Notes under the pieces: generated by a model
What the model saw: the letters and a program-made list of their open reading frames with translations, nothing else
Database searches by the model: none
Told to the model about the DNA's origin: nothing
Origin: UBA1127 sp965116355
GTDB taxonomy: Bacteria > Chloroflexota > Dehalococcoidia > Lucifugimonadales > UBA1127
Assembly (NCBI GenBank): GCA_965116355.1
Contig: OZ220679.1
Location: 2,418,001-2,482,000 of the forward strand
DNA length: 64,000 nt
Reading direction: 5' to 3'
Made by a program: the position numbers and the translations under genes
Shown: piece after piece, positions 53,041 to 62,112 of the stretch
How the letters are laid out: every line of letters begins with the position of its first letter
Position numbering within the stretch: the stretch's first letter is position 1

Positions 53041-54348
53041 TCAGCTGCCATAAACGGTGGTGAAGGGCTTGAAGACGGCCCACGCGAACCAGAAGTGCGT
53101 TCCGTGCACCACGGGCTCCAGCCGATTCCCGGCGAGTTGACCGTCGACGGCCTGGCCGAGCAGGTTCCACCGACTGCCGGTCTGGTCGTCGACGAAGTGC
53201 TCGTCGACGGCGGTGAAGGTGAGCGGCATGCCGTCGACCTCCGGGCGGTACACGGACGCCGCGCCGACGTCACGCCCGCCCGCGACCCTGGAGTCGTCAA
53301 GGGCGGAGTTGGCCCCGAACTGGAAGAAGACGACGAGGTCACGGCCCCCCGCGGTGTAGTGCACGACGGGCTCGTTCTCCAGGACGTGCAGCGGGAAGGC
53401 CACCGTGTCGTCGCCTTCCTCGATGACGACGACGCGGTCGAGGGCGCGGAGTCGTCGGTCGGGCTCGCCGAAGAAGAGGAACGGGTTCTGGCGGTCGTAG
53501 AGCTCGTAGGGGTTGCGGCCGTACTGGCGGCTGAAGCCGGTGTCACGCGAGAGTACCCGGCCGTTGGGATAGGCGTCCTTGAAGTCCTCCCAGGAGACGA
53601 GGAATGAGGGCAGGATCGTCAGGCGCTCGCCCAGGAGCTCGCCGATGATGACCTCGCCCGTGAGCTGCTGCCACCACGACTCGGTCTGGCGGTCGTACAT
53701 GATCATGTCGCTGTGGCGCAGCAGGCCGGAGACGCCGAAGTCGAATGTGCGGCCACCAAGCCTTCGGTCGAAGGTGATGGCGGAGTTGCAGAGCGGGCAG
53801 TAGGTGACCGCGACCGGCGTCCCGCCGATGGTGTCGTTGACGATCTCGTGCCAGATGAGGATGGCGAGCGGGTAGGCGCGGACCTCGCCGCCGATCTCGA
53901 CGACGTGCACCTGTTCCTTGTCGTCCAGCCACCTGTCGCCGGCTGTGATGGCCTCGAATACGGGCTCGTCGATGGCGGGGATGCCGTCCTTGCCGGGCCC
54001 GCCGGAAAAGATCTCGTCCAGGGGGATAGAGCGCATGGAGAAGTCCGTGCGCCAACCGGCTGTCGAGAACCGGGCGCGCTTCAACTCCTCGTCGCTGCCG
54101 AAGTCGGGCGTGGGCGTGACCGTCGGCCAGGGGGTCTCGCCGGGCGCGGGGGTTGTGTCGAGCGAGCCGGTGAAGGGGCGCGCGGTGGCGGTGGGTTGCG
54201 CGGCGGCCTCGCTCGCGACGCCCGCAGCCTCGGCGCAGGCGACGGCGGCGAGGGCGAGGAGCGGAAGGACGATCGTCAGAAATCGGAGGCGGAATGAGTG
54301 ATTGCAGGGATTGGCGGAAGGACGGGAGATCGTCTTCACGTGCTCCAT
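53041..54348 (-). CDS. DUF3179 domain lipoprotein
   Basis: 435 residues. The N-terminal signal ends LLALAAVAC (Cys at about residue 38), a probable lipobox, followed by a Pro/Thr-rich linker (TPAPGETPWPTVTPTPDFGS). The DUF3179 domain shows VTYCPLCNSAITFDR and HEIVNDTIGG, with a later FFQFGANSALDD. Such proteins are extracytoplasmic; their biochemical role is not established. Start codon is uncertain. Confidence 0.87.
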   Translation of the reverse strand: MEHVKTISRPSANPCNHSFRLRFLTIVLPLLALAAVACAEAAGVASEAAAQPTATARPFTGSLDTTPAPGETPWPTVTPTPDFGSDEELKRARFSTAGWRTDFSMRSIPLDEIFSGGPGKDGIPAIDEPVFEAITAGDRWLDDKEQVHVVEIGGEVRAYPLAILIWHEIVNDTIGGTPVAVTYCPLCNSAITFDRRLGGRTFDFGVSGLLRHSDMIMYDRQTESWWQQLTGEVIIGELLGERLTILPSFLVSWEDFKDAYPNGRVLSRDTGFSRQYGRNPYELYDRQNPFLFFGEPDRRLRALDRVVVIEEGDDTVAFPLHVLENEPVVHYTAGGRDLVVFFQFGANSALDDSRVAGGRDVGAASVYRPEVDGMPLTFTAVDEHFVDDQTGSRWNLLGQAVDGQLAGNRLEPVVHGTHFWFAWAVFKPFTTVYGS

Positions 54349-54398
54349 TCGAGGGCCCGAGGGCCGTGTGCTGCTGCTTCCAGCATACCCTATGCGTG

Positions 54399-54427
54399 TT
54401 GACGATGGCCAACGTATTCGCTACCAT
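54399..54427 (+). promoter_or_regulatory. predicted promoter of the tRNA-tuf operon
   Basis: TTGACG (54399-54404), 17 bases, TACCAT (54422-54427). RNA would begin near 54434, 42 bases before the first tRNA. Confidence 0.7.
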
Positions 54428-54475
54428 CGAAAAGGTTGTGCAGCAGAGCAAGGCCCATCGGGAACCTCTTCCCAT

Positions 54476-54547
54476 GCCCCAGTGGCGCAATGGTAGCGCA
54501 GGCGACCTGTAATCGCCAGGTTATCGGTTCGAATCCGGTCTGGGGCT
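54476..54547 (+). tRNA. tRNA-Thr (UGU)
   Basis: Cloverleaf: acceptor GCCCCAG/CTGGGGC, D arm GCGC/GCGC, anticodon stem GGCGA/TCGCC, T arm ATCGG-TTCGAAT-CCGGT. The seven-base anticodon loop reads CCTGTAA, so the anticodon is TGT, but base 33, almost always T, is C. CCA is not encoded. Confidence 0.85.
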
Positions 54548-54632
54548 GAGCCAATGCCACTCGACCCAATGCGTCGTGTGTCGTGCGCAGGGTTGGCGAT
54601 GGGTAGCTGCGATGCTACACTTATACCCGCTT

Positions 54633-54717
54633 GGAGGGATGGCGGAGCGGCCAATCGCACCAGACTGTAAATCTGGCGCCCGGAAGGGCTTCGTAGGTTC
54701 GAATCCTACTCCCTCCA
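54633..54717 (+). tRNA. tRNA-Tyr (GUA)
   Basis: 85 bases with a long variable arm typical of class II. Acceptor GGAGGGA/TCCCTCC, anticodon loop CTGTAAA (GTA), T arm GTAGG-TTCGAAT-CCTAC. No encoded CCA. Confidence 0.95.
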
Positions 54718-54744
54718 GTCCCTAAGCAAGGCAAACAAAAGCGG

Positions 54745-54819
54745 GCCCACATAGCTCAGAGGCAGAGCACGTTCTTGGTAAGAACGGGGTCGCCGGTTCG
54801 ATTCCGGCTGTGGGCTCCA
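54745..54819 (+). tRNA. tRNA-Thr (GGU)
   Basis: Acceptor GCCCACA/TGTGGGC, anticodon stem CGTTC/GAACG, loop TTGGTAA (GGT), T arm GCCGG-TTCGATT-CCGGC. CCA is encoded (54817-54819). It ends 25 bases before tuf and was probably excised from the same transcript. Confidence 0.95.
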
Positions 54820-54844
54820 CAAAGCTGAGGAGGAGTTTTTCACA

Positions 54845-56035
<1,191 letters not shown>

Positions 56036-56042
56036 GAGCGTC

Positions 56043-56207
56043 ATGGCAAAGAAGGGCGACCGGAACGCCATAACCTTCCAGTGCACGGACTGCAGGGAGC
56101 GGAACTACCACAGCCAGAAGAACCGCCGGAATGACCCGCAGCGGCTGGAGCGTCGAAAGTACTGCAGCCGCTGCCGGAGTCACACTCTCCACCGCGAGGT
56201 CCGGTAG
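56043..56207 (+). CDS. rpmG: 50S ribosomal protein L33
   Basis: 54 residues: MAKKGDRNAITFQCTDCRER, then RLERRKYCSRCRSHTLHREV. It is the zinc-binding (CxxC...CxxC, CTDC and CSRC) form of L33. It lies between tuf and secE as in many bacteria, seven bases after the tuf stop with a GGAG inside that gap. It is too short for many gene finders. Confidence 0.95.
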   Translation: MAKKGDRNAITFQCTDCRERNYHSQKNRRNDPQRLERRKYCSRCRSHTLHREVR

Positions 56208-56212
56208 GAGCG

Positions 56213-56458
56213 ATGGCGCGGCAGACGGTCCGCAGGCAGTCCCTGCAGCAGAGCATGAGCTCCGCCGCACAGCGGAGCATGTTCCGCTTGGGCTTCTTTG
56301 GGGAGGTCTATGCGGAACTTCGCAAGGCCGAATGGCCGACCCGGCAGGAAGCCACCCGGCTGACCGGCGTGGTGATCGCCGTCGCCGGTCTGGTGGGCGC
56401 GATACTGGGTCTCCTGGATTTCCTCTTCAGCATCCTGGCTCGAAACACCCTGTCCTAG
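56213..56458 (+). CDS. secE: preprotein translocase subunit SecE
   Basis: 81 residues. The conserved FGEVYAELRKAEWPTRQEAT amphipathic helix precedes a single membrane helix (VVIAVAGLVGAILGLLDFLF). Five bases after rpmG, 24 before nusG. Part of the SecYEG channel. Confidence 0.93.
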   Translation: MARQTVRRQSLQQSMSSAAQRSMFRLGFFGEVYAELRKAEWPTRQEATRLTGVVIAVAGLVGAILGLLDFLFSILARNTLS

Positions 56459-56482
56459 GGCCTGGCTGGAAGGGAGGACGCA

Positions 56483-57088
56483 ATGACTACGCAGAAAAAC
56501 GTAGACCAGATGGCGGAGGACGCGCAGGGCATGCCCGGCGGTGAGGAGGGGCACTGGTACATCGTCCACTGCTACTCCGGCATGGAAGACCGGGTGAAGA
56601 AAAACCTTGAACAGCGCATCGCCACCATGGACGTGCGGAACAAGATCTTCGAGGTCGTGGTCCCCACGGAGGAGGTGGTGGAGATCAAGGACGGGCGGCG
56701 GAGCCCCAAGCGGGAGCGGTTGTTCCCGGGCTACGTGCTCGTCCGGCTGAACATGGACGACCAGAGCTGGTACGTCGTGCGGAACACGCCCGGCATCACC
56801 GGCTTCATCTCCGCCGACGAGGAGGGCGAGCGCAAGGCCCGCCCCGTGCCGCTGACGGAGAAGGAGGTCCACAACATCTTCAAGCGGATGGTGGACACGC
56901 AGCCGCGCGCAAAGGTGGGGCTCGCCAAGGGCCAGAGCGTCAAGGTTGTGGACGGGCCGTTCAGCGAGTTCATCGGCGTGGTGGACGAGGTGATGGCGGA
57001 GAAGGGCAAGGTGCGCGTGCTCGTGTCCTTCTTCGGGCGCGAGACGCCTGTGGAGCTCGACTTCCTGCAGGCGGAGCGCATCGGGTAG
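56483..57088 (+). CDS. nusG: transcription antitermination protein NusG
   Basis: 201 residues. NGN domain HWYIVHCYSGMEDRVKKNLE ... GYVLVRLNMDDQSWYVVRNT, then KOW KVVDGPFSEFIGVVDEVM. Binds RNAP and couples to ribosomes or Rho. GGAGG precedes ATG 56483. Its last 22 bases (57067-57088) are repeated 57 bases downstream at 57146-57167. Confidence 0.95.
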   Translation: MTTQKNVDQMAEDAQGMPGGEEGHWYIVHCYSGMEDRVKKNLEQRIATMDVRNKIFEVVVPTEEVVEIKDGRRSPKRERLFPGYVLVRLNMDDQSWYVVRNTPGITGFISADEEGERKARPVPLTEKEVHNIFKRMVDTQPRAKVGLAKGQSVKVVDGPFSEFIGVVDEVMAEKGKVRVLVSFFGRETPVELDFLQAERIG

Positions 57089-57167
57089 GGTGGCTGCTTA
57101 TCGGGCGGCTCTGGATTCCCGCTTTCGCGGGAATGACAAGAGAGAGCAGGCGGAGCGCATCGGCTAG
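57067..57167. mobile_element. small palindromic element flanked by a 22-bp direct repeat
   Basis: The nusG end GCAGGCGGAGCGCATCGGGT plus AG (57067-57088) is repeated at 57146-57167 with one mismatch (21/22). Between is a 57-base insert containing the perfect palindrome ATTCCCGC-TTTC-GCGGGAAT (57115-57134, type C) followed by GAC. The duplicated flank looks like a target-site duplication or a recombination scar. nusG keeps its own stop. Confidence 0.6.
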
Positions 57168-57190
57168 CTCGGTTCAGGTACGGACATCGG

Positions 57191-57259
57191 GCGTACGTTC
57201 ACCCTTCGATTTCCCTCAGGGCGAACGGATGGGGGATCTCCCTCAGGGCGAACGTACGC
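57191..57259. repeat. type D repeat pair inside a 10-bp inverted repeat
   Basis: GCGTACGTTC (57191-57200) and GAACGTACGC (57250-57259) are perfectly inverted and bracket two CCTCAGGGCGAACG units. It lies in the gap before rplK and could form a long hairpin. Confidence 0.6.
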
Positions 57260-57278
57260 CGCATTTTGAGAGGCTTGC

Positions 57279-57707
57279 ATGGCAAAGAAGGTCAGGGCAA
57301 TCGTGAAGCTGCAGATCCCGGCGGGAGAGGCAACGCCAGCGCCGCCGGTGGGGCCAGCGCTTGGTCAGCACGGCGTCAACATCATGGGCTTCGTCAAGGA
57401 CTACAACTCCAAGACGGCCAACCAGAAGGGGAACATCGTGCCGGTGGCTATCACCGTGTTCGAGGACCGCTCCTTCACCTTCGTGACCAAGACGTCGCCG
57501 GCGTCAGACCTGCTTCGACGGGCTGCCGGGGTCGAGCGGGGGAGCACCATGCCGCGCCGGGAGAAAGCGGGCACGGTGACGCTGAGCCAGGTGCGGGACA
57601 TCGCCCGGACCAAGCTGGAGGACCTGAACTCGCCGGACGTTGAGGCGGCGGTCGAGATGATCAAGGGCACGGCCCGCAGCATGGGCATCGAAGTGGTGGA
57701 GGGCTAA
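57279..57707 (+). CDS. rplK: 50S ribosomal protein L11
   Basis: 142 residues, normal length. AKKVRAIVKLQIPAGEATPA, then PVGPALGQHGVNIMGF is the rRNA-binding N-terminal part; the C-terminal domain has GTARSMGIEVVEG. The stop is directly followed by the rplA ATG. Confidence 0.96.
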   Translation: MAKKVRAIVKLQIPAGEATPAPPVGPALGQHGVNIMGFVKDYNSKTANQKGNIVPVAITVFEDRSFTFVTKTSPASDLLRRAAGVERGSTMPRREKAGTVTLSQVRDIARTKLEDLNSPDVEAAVEMIKGTARSMGIEVVEG

Positions 57708-58442
57708 ATGTCGACGGAAGCAGTCACCCGGTCGCACGGCAAGCGCCACGACGACTCCACCAAGAAGCGGGAGCACCTGCACCCGTACCCGCCGGCTGAG
57801 GCCATCCGCATCCTGAAGGAGATGGCCCCGGCAAAGTTCGACGAGACGGTGGAACTGCACATCAAGACGAACGCAGACCCCCGGCACGCCGACCAACTCA
57901 TCCGCAGCGTGACGCAGTTGCCCCACGGCACGGGCAAGTCGCAGCGTGTGGTGGCCTTCGTGCAGGGCGAGGCGGAGACCATCGCCCGGGAGGCCGGCGC
58001 GGACTTCATCGGCGACGCGGACCTGATCCGCAAGATCGAGCAGGAAGGCTGGGTGGACTTCGAGGTGTCCATCGCGACGCCGGAGATGATGGGCCAGATC
58101 GGCCGGCTCGGGCGCGTGCTGGGACGACGGGGGCTGATGCCGAACCCGCGGACGGGCACCGTCGTGCAGCCGCAGGACATCCCGCGGGCCATCCGCGAGG
58201 CGAAGGGCGGGCGCGTCGAGTTCCGCATGGACCGCTCGGCGAACCTGCACATGCCCATCGGCAAGCTGAGCTTCGACGAGGAGCATCTGCTGCAGAACCT
58301 GGCGGCGGCGGTGCTGGCCGTCACCGAGGCCCGGCCGGAGGCGGTGAAGGGCAACCTGTTCAAGACCATCCACCTGACGTCGACCATGGGGCCGAGCCTC
58401 AGGGTGAACGTCCAGGAAGCGCAGGCGCTGCGGGTGGAGTAG
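57708..58442 (+). CDS. rplA: 50S ribosomal protein L1
   Basis: 244 residues. PYPPAEAIRILKEMAPAKFD, then LPHGTGKSQRVVAF and MPNPRTGTVV are L1 signatures. It starts immediately after rplK. In other bacteria L1 autoregulates this pair; no clear L1-binding mimic is identified here. Confidence 0.96.
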   Translation: MSTEAVTRSHGKRHDDSTKKREHLHPYPPAEAIRILKEMAPAKFDETVELHIKTNADPRHADQLIRSVTQLPHGTGKSQRVVAFVQGEAETIAREAGADFIGDADLIRKIEQEGWVDFEVSIATPEMMGQIGRLGRVLGRRGLMPNPRTGTVVQPQDIPRAIREAKGGRVEFRMDRSANLHMPIGKLSFDEEHLLQNLAAAVLAVTEARPEAVKGNLFKTIHLTSTMGPSLRVNVQEAQALRVE

Positions 58443-58475
58443 GCTGGACCGGCCGATCCGCCCACAGGCGTCCCC

Positions 58476-58520
58476 TTCGAGAGCCTCAGGACAGGCTTCG
58501 ACAGGCTCAGGGCGAACGGA
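58476..58520. repeat. type D repeat, two partial units
   Basis: CTTCGAGAGCCTCAGGACAG followed by GCTTCGACAGGCTCAGGGCG, sharing CTTCGA...CTCAGG; between rplA and the L10 promoter. Confidence 0.6.
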
Positions 58521-58532
58521 TTTGGGTCGGAC

Positions 58533-58561
58533 TGGCAAAGACCGCAGGTCTCCGTTACAAT
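58533..58561 (+). promoter_or_regulatory. predicted promoter of rplJ-rplL
   Basis: TGGCAA (58533-58538), 17 bases, TACAAT (58556-58561), starting RNA near 58568 at the head of the L10 leader. Confidence 0.6.
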
Positions 58562-58568
58562 TGCATAG

Positions 58569-58675
58569 TCGCCGAAGACCGTGGGTGGCCGAGAGGCGTA
58601 AACCCCGCGCAGGTGGTGTGAAGAGCGCGTTGCCGCGCTGCGCCCCGGTCTTCGGCCGGGGTCTTGTTTTGTGAT
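58569..58675 (+). promoter_or_regulatory. L10 leader (ribosomal protein autoregulatory attenuator)
   Basis: GCCGAAGACCG (58571-58581) can pair perfectly with CGGTCTTCGGC (58646-58656). That sequence overlaps a terminator hairpin (CCCCGG 58643-58648 with CCGGGG 58656-58661, then TCTTGTTTT). The two structures exclude each other. Position before rplJ, and the GTGGGTGG / GAGGCG core, match the L10(L12)4 leader of other bacteria. Bound L10-L12 is expected to favour termination. Confidence 0.75.
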
Positions 58676-58697
58676 TCGGACAGAGGGAGTGTGAGCG

Positions 58698-59252
58698 TTG
58701 CCGTCAACGAAGAACGTCGAAACGCTGGCCGACCTGAAGGAGAGGCTGGCAGACAGCGATTTCCTGATCAGCACGGGCTTCACCGGGCTGAACGTGGCGA
58801 CCATGACCGAGTTCCGCCGGAAGCTGCAGAGCCAGGGCCTCCAGTACCGCGTGGTCAAGAACACGCTGGCGACCCTGGCGGCGGAGGAGCTCGGCACGCC
58901 GCAGATCTCGCAGCTGCTGACGGGCCCGACGGGGCTGCTCATGGGCAAGGGCGACCCGGCTGAGGCCGCCAAGCTGCTGACGGAGCACATTCGCGCGGCC
59001 CGCATCACCATGCAGGTGAACGGCGCGATGGTCGATGGGCAGGTGCTCAGCGCGCAGCAGGTGAACGCGCTGGCGACCATGCCGCCGAGGCCGGTGATCA
59101 TGGCACAGCTCATGGGGCAGATTGCGGGAGTGGCTTCGCGGCTGGCGCGCTCGATCAACGGGCCGGCGCAGGGGCTCGCCACCACGCTCAACGGACCAAG
59201 CCGCAGCATCGCGACGGTGCTGCAGCGGAACGCGGAAAAGCAGGCCAGCTAA
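58698..59252 (+). CDS. rplJ: 50S ribosomal protein L10
   Basis: 184 residues. The start MPSTKNVETLADLKERLADS, then TGFTGLNVATMTEFRRKLQS and VVKNTLATLAAEELG fit L10, which anchors the L7/L12 dimers. The start is TTG 58698 with GGGAG eight bases upstream. Follows the L10 leader. Confidence 0.93.
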   Translation: MPSTKNVETLADLKERLADSDFLISTGFTGLNVATMTEFRRKLQSQGLQYRVVKNTLATLAAEELGTPQISQLLTGPTGLLMGKGDPAEAAKLLTEHIRAARITMQVNGAMVDGQVLSAQQVNALATMPPRPVIMAQLMGQIAGVASRLARSINGPAQGLATTLNGPSRSIATVLQRNAEKQAS

Positions 59253-59278
59253 AGCAGAAACCTGGAGGAGGAAGGACA

Positions 59279-59665
59279 ATGACCAAGGAAGAGATTCTGG
59301 ACGGCATTCTGGGCCTGTCCCTGATGGACGCCGCCTGGATAGTGAAGGAGCTCGAGGACAAGCTGGGCGTCAGCGCAGCCATGCCGGTCGCGGCCGCGGC
59401 CGTCGCCGCAGCGCCCGCAGCAGCCGCCGAGGCAGCCGCGCCGGAGGACGAGCAGACCGAGTTCACCGTGACGCTGACGGACATCGGCGCGAACAAGGTG
59501 AACGTCATCAAGGCCGTCCGCGAAGTCACGACGCTGGGCCTGAAGGAAGCCAAGGACCTCGTCGAGGCCGCGCCGCAGCCTGTGCGCGAGGGCGTGTCCA
59601 AGGAGGAGGCGGCAGAGGTCAAGTCCAAGATCGAGGCGGCGGGAGCGCAGGTCACCGTCTCGTAG
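59279..59665 (+). CDS. rplL: 50S ribosomal protein L7/L12
   Basis: 128 residues. N-terminal dimerisation region, an Ala-rich hinge (AAAVAAAPAAAAEAAA), then the C-terminal domain (EFTVTLTDIGANKVNVIKAV, EVTTLGLKEAKDLVEAAPQP). GGAGGAAGG lies before ATG 59279. It is the stalk protein that recruits translation factors. Confidence 0.96.
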   Translation: MTKEEILDGILGLSLMDAAWIVKELEDKLGVSAAMPVAAAAVAAAPAAAAEAAAPEDEQTEFTVTLTDIGANKVNVIKAVREVTTLGLKEAKDLVEAAPQPVREGVSKEEAAEVKSKIEAAGAQVTVS

Positions 59666-59680
59666 GCCCGCAACAACGAC

Positions 59681-59738
59681 AGCCCGCACACCGCCCCCGC
59701 CGGCGTCGCTTCGGACATCGCTCGGGGGCGAGCGGGCT
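59681..59738. terminator. large hairpin after rplL
   Basis: AGCCCGC (59681-59687) pairs with GCGGGCT (59732-59738), and CGCCCCCG inside pairs with CGGGGGCG, giving a long stem. No T tract follows, so it may be a pause site or RNA-stabilising element rather than a true terminator. Confidence 0.45.
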
Positions 59739-59778
59739 GCATGCGTGCACTGTTGGTGTGCGTGGAAGGCGGTGGACA

Positions 59779-60039
59779 GTGAGCCGCCGAAAAGACAGGG
59801 AGCGCTTTCTGGCAAACCTCCGGCAGAACCCAGACTACAAGGGGTTTCGGGGGCATGAGAGCGATCCATCGAGACCGGGGAACACGCCGCTGGTGGCGGT
59901 GAACTGTTCCGTGTGCGGCAAGAAACGCAACGTGCCTGTGGGGATTGCGGAGGAGCAGGGAGAGGGCTACGTTTGCATGACGTGCCTCGACGAACGGGAG
60001 GCAGCCAGCGCCGCCGACGCATCGTCCCAGGCGCAATAG
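59779..60039 (+). CDS. small zinc-ribbon protein of unknown function
   Basis: 86 residues. A double CxxC is seen: CSVCGKKRNVPVG and CMTCLDE, separated by about 20 residues, a zinc-ribbon pattern. The N-terminus is basic (SRRKDRERFLANLRQNPDYK). GTG 59779 is used, with GGCGG upstream. It lies between rplL and radC, 30 bases before radC. Confidence 0.65.
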   Translation: MSRRKDRERFLANLRQNPDYKGFRGHESDPSRPGNTPLVAVNCSVCGKKRNVPVGIAEEQGEGYVCMTCLDEREAASAADASSQAQ

Positions 60040-60069
60040 ACGAAACCCCGTCAGGGAGGACCCGCCCCT

Positions 60070-60783
60070 GTGACTGACCAACTGCCTCCCAACGAGTATT
60101 CGGGACGGATCCATGACCTCCCCTCAGAGGAGCGCCCGCGGGAGCGGCTTCGCGACCAGGGCCCCGGGGCGCTCAGCAGCCACGAACTCCTCGCAATTCT
60201 TCTCCGCACCGGCACCAGAGGCGAGGACGTCTTCACCCTGTCGAAACGCCTCCTCGCCATGCGCCAGGGGCTTTCAGGGCTGGCGCAGACCAGCTTCGGC
60301 GAGCTGATGCAGCTGCACGGGCTGGGGCTGGCCAAGGCCGCCGAGGTGATGGCGGCGATGGAGCTTGGCAAGCGGCTCGCCTCGTTCCCCAGCGACGCCC
60401 GGACGCAGGTGAACTCGTCGGCGGACGTCGTGAACCTGCTGCTGCCGGAGATGATGTGGCTCAGCCGGGAGAGCCTGCGGGTCATCCTGCTGAACACGCG
60501 GAATTACGTCATGGGAGTCCGGGAGGTCTACAACGGCACGGTGAACTCCGCCGACGTGCGGGTGGGCGAGGTGTTCCGCGACGCGGTGCGGGAGGACTGC
60601 AAGTCGGTCATCGTGGTGCACAACCACCCGTCGGGCGACCCGGCGCCAAGCCGCGAGGACGTGCAGGTGACGAACAAGCTGCGGGAGGCGGGCCAGATGC
60701 TGGACATTACGCTGCTCGACCACGTCATCCTTGCCCGCGACGGCTACGTGAGCCTGAAGGAGCGGCGACAGGGATTCCCGTAG
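60070..60783 (+). CDS. radC: RadC-family JAB1/MPN-domain protein
   Basis: 237 residues. N-terminal HhH-like region (ERPRERLRDQGPGALSSHEL, then LAILLRTGTRGEDVF) and C-terminal JAMM motif (VIVVHNHPSGDPAPSRED). Despite the name its cell role is unsettled: the JAMM motif suggests metalloprotease-like fold. GTG start with GGAGGA upstream. Confidence 0.93.
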   Translation: MTDQLPPNEYSGRIHDLPSEERPRERLRDQGPGALSSHELLAILLRTGTRGEDVFTLSKRLLAMRQGLSGLAQTSFGELMQLHGLGLAKAAEVMAAMELGKRLASFPSDARTQVNSSADVVNLLLPEMMWLSRESLRVILLNTRNYVMGVREVYNGTVNSADVRVGEVFRDAVREDCKSVIVVHNHPSGDPAPSREDVQVTNKLREAGQMLDITLLDHVILARDGYVSLKERRQGFP

Positions 60784-60837
60784 TCCCCGTCCACAACACA
60801 GCGCCCGCCTCACGGGGCAGAAAGCAGGCATTCACCC

Positions 60838-62112
60838 TTGAGCACGGGACCCCACGCACGACAACGCCCCCGCCGATACTACGGCTGGGTCATTGTCTGG
60901 GTGACCGTCCTCTCCGCCATCGCGTCGGCCGTTGTCATCAACCCGACCATCGGCGTCTTCGTCATCCCGATGGAGGAGACCTTCGATTGGAACCGCTCCG
61001 TCGTCGCGGGCGCGGTGGCTATCGGCACCCTCACGGGCGGAGTGATCGCGCTCGTCGTCGGGCCAATCATCGATCGATTCGGAGCCCGGTGGGTGCTGTT
61101 CACTGCCTTCCTTGTCGTGGGCAGCCTGTTCGTCGCGTGGAGCGGCGTCACCACGCTCTGGCAGTTCTATGCGGTCATCATCGTCACGCGGATGCTGCTG
61201 CAGGGCATCATCAACCTCACAAACCAGACCGTGCTCGCCAAGTGGTTCGTGCGGCTGCGGGGCCGGGCGCTGGCGTACGGCAATCTTGGGCAGCGGTTCG
61301 GGCAGGGCGCGGTCCCGGTGATGGCGCAGCTGATCATCACGGGGGCCGGGTGGCGATGGGCCGCCGCATCGCTGGGCATCTTTGCGTGGGGGCTGACGCT
61401 CGTCCCCGTGCTCCTCTGGATGCGGCGGCAGCCGGAGGACATGGGCCTTCGCCCCGACGGCGACCTGCACGAGCCGGAGACCACTGCCGACCGCGCGCAG
61501 CGTCCGCCGGCGAGCGAGATTCACTTCACGCTGCGCGAGGCCCTTCGGACCCGGACGTTCTACATCCTGCTGGCCGTCCTGTGCATCACCAGCTTTGTGA
61601 ACACTGGCATCAACTTCAACTTCATCCCGTACATGAGCGACCAGGGGCTGACCGAGGGCGAGGTGGCCATCGTCATCATGGTGTGGTCGCTCATCGGCAT
61701 CCCGGCGGCGTTGGGCGCGGGCCTGCTGGTGGAACGGATCTCCGCACAGGTGGTGCTGGGCGGGTTTCAGCTCGGGATGGTCGTCGGGACGCTGCTGCTC
61801 ATCTGGCTGGGCAACCTGCCCATGGGGTTGGCGTTTGCGGTGATCCAAGGCACGGCGTTTGGCGGCAGCTTGCTGGCGCAGCAGGTCATCCTGGCCGACT
61901 ACTACGGGTCGCGGCACCTGGGGGCCATCCGAGGCGCGGTGCTGCCGTGGCAAATGGCGACCAATGCAATCGGGCCTCTCGCAGCAACGCTTGTGTTCGA
62001 CACGCAGGGGAGCTACGTAATCATATTCTGGGCGTACGTCGCACTGCAGTCGCTGGTGTTCCTCGCGCTGCTGGCCGCGCCGAAGCCACGTCACCACGCG
62101 GCCGCAGCTTAG
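60838..62112 (+). CDS. MFS transporter
   Basis: 424 residues with 12 predicted membrane helices. The loop 2-3 (GPIIDRFGARWVLF) and the loop between helices 4-5 (KWFVRLRGRALAYGNLG) are typical of the monocarboxylate/oxalate-formate-like MFS subgroup. Substrate unknown. TTG 60838 is taken as start. It converges with the dehydrogenase gene, overlapping by four bases. Confidence 0.87.
   Translation: MSTGPHARQRPRRYYGWVIVWVTVLSAIASAVVINPTIGVFVIPMEETFDWNRSVVAGAVAIGTLTGGVIALVVGPIIDRFGARWVLFTAFLVVGSLFVAWSGVTTLWQFYAVIIVTRMLLQGIINLTNQTVLAKWFVRLRGRALAYGNLGQRFGQGAVPVMAQLIITGAGWRWAAASLGIFAWGLTLVPVLLWMRRQPEDMGLRPDGDLHEPETTADRAQRPPASEIHFTLREALRTRTFYILLAVLCITSFVNTGINFNFIPYMSDQGLTEGEVAIVIMVWSLIGIPAALGAGLLVERISAQVVLGGFQLGMVVGTLLLIWLGNLPMGLAFAVIQGTAFGGSLLAQQVILADYYGSRHLGAIRGAVLPWQMATNAIGPLAATLVFDTQGSYVIIFWAYVALQSLVFLALLAAPKPRHHAAAA

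Noticed and set aside
59681..59738. T-box or other riboswitch after rplL
   Set aside because: The strand and sequence do not carry the GGTGGTACCGCG core, and no T tract follows; only a strong hairpin can be claimed.
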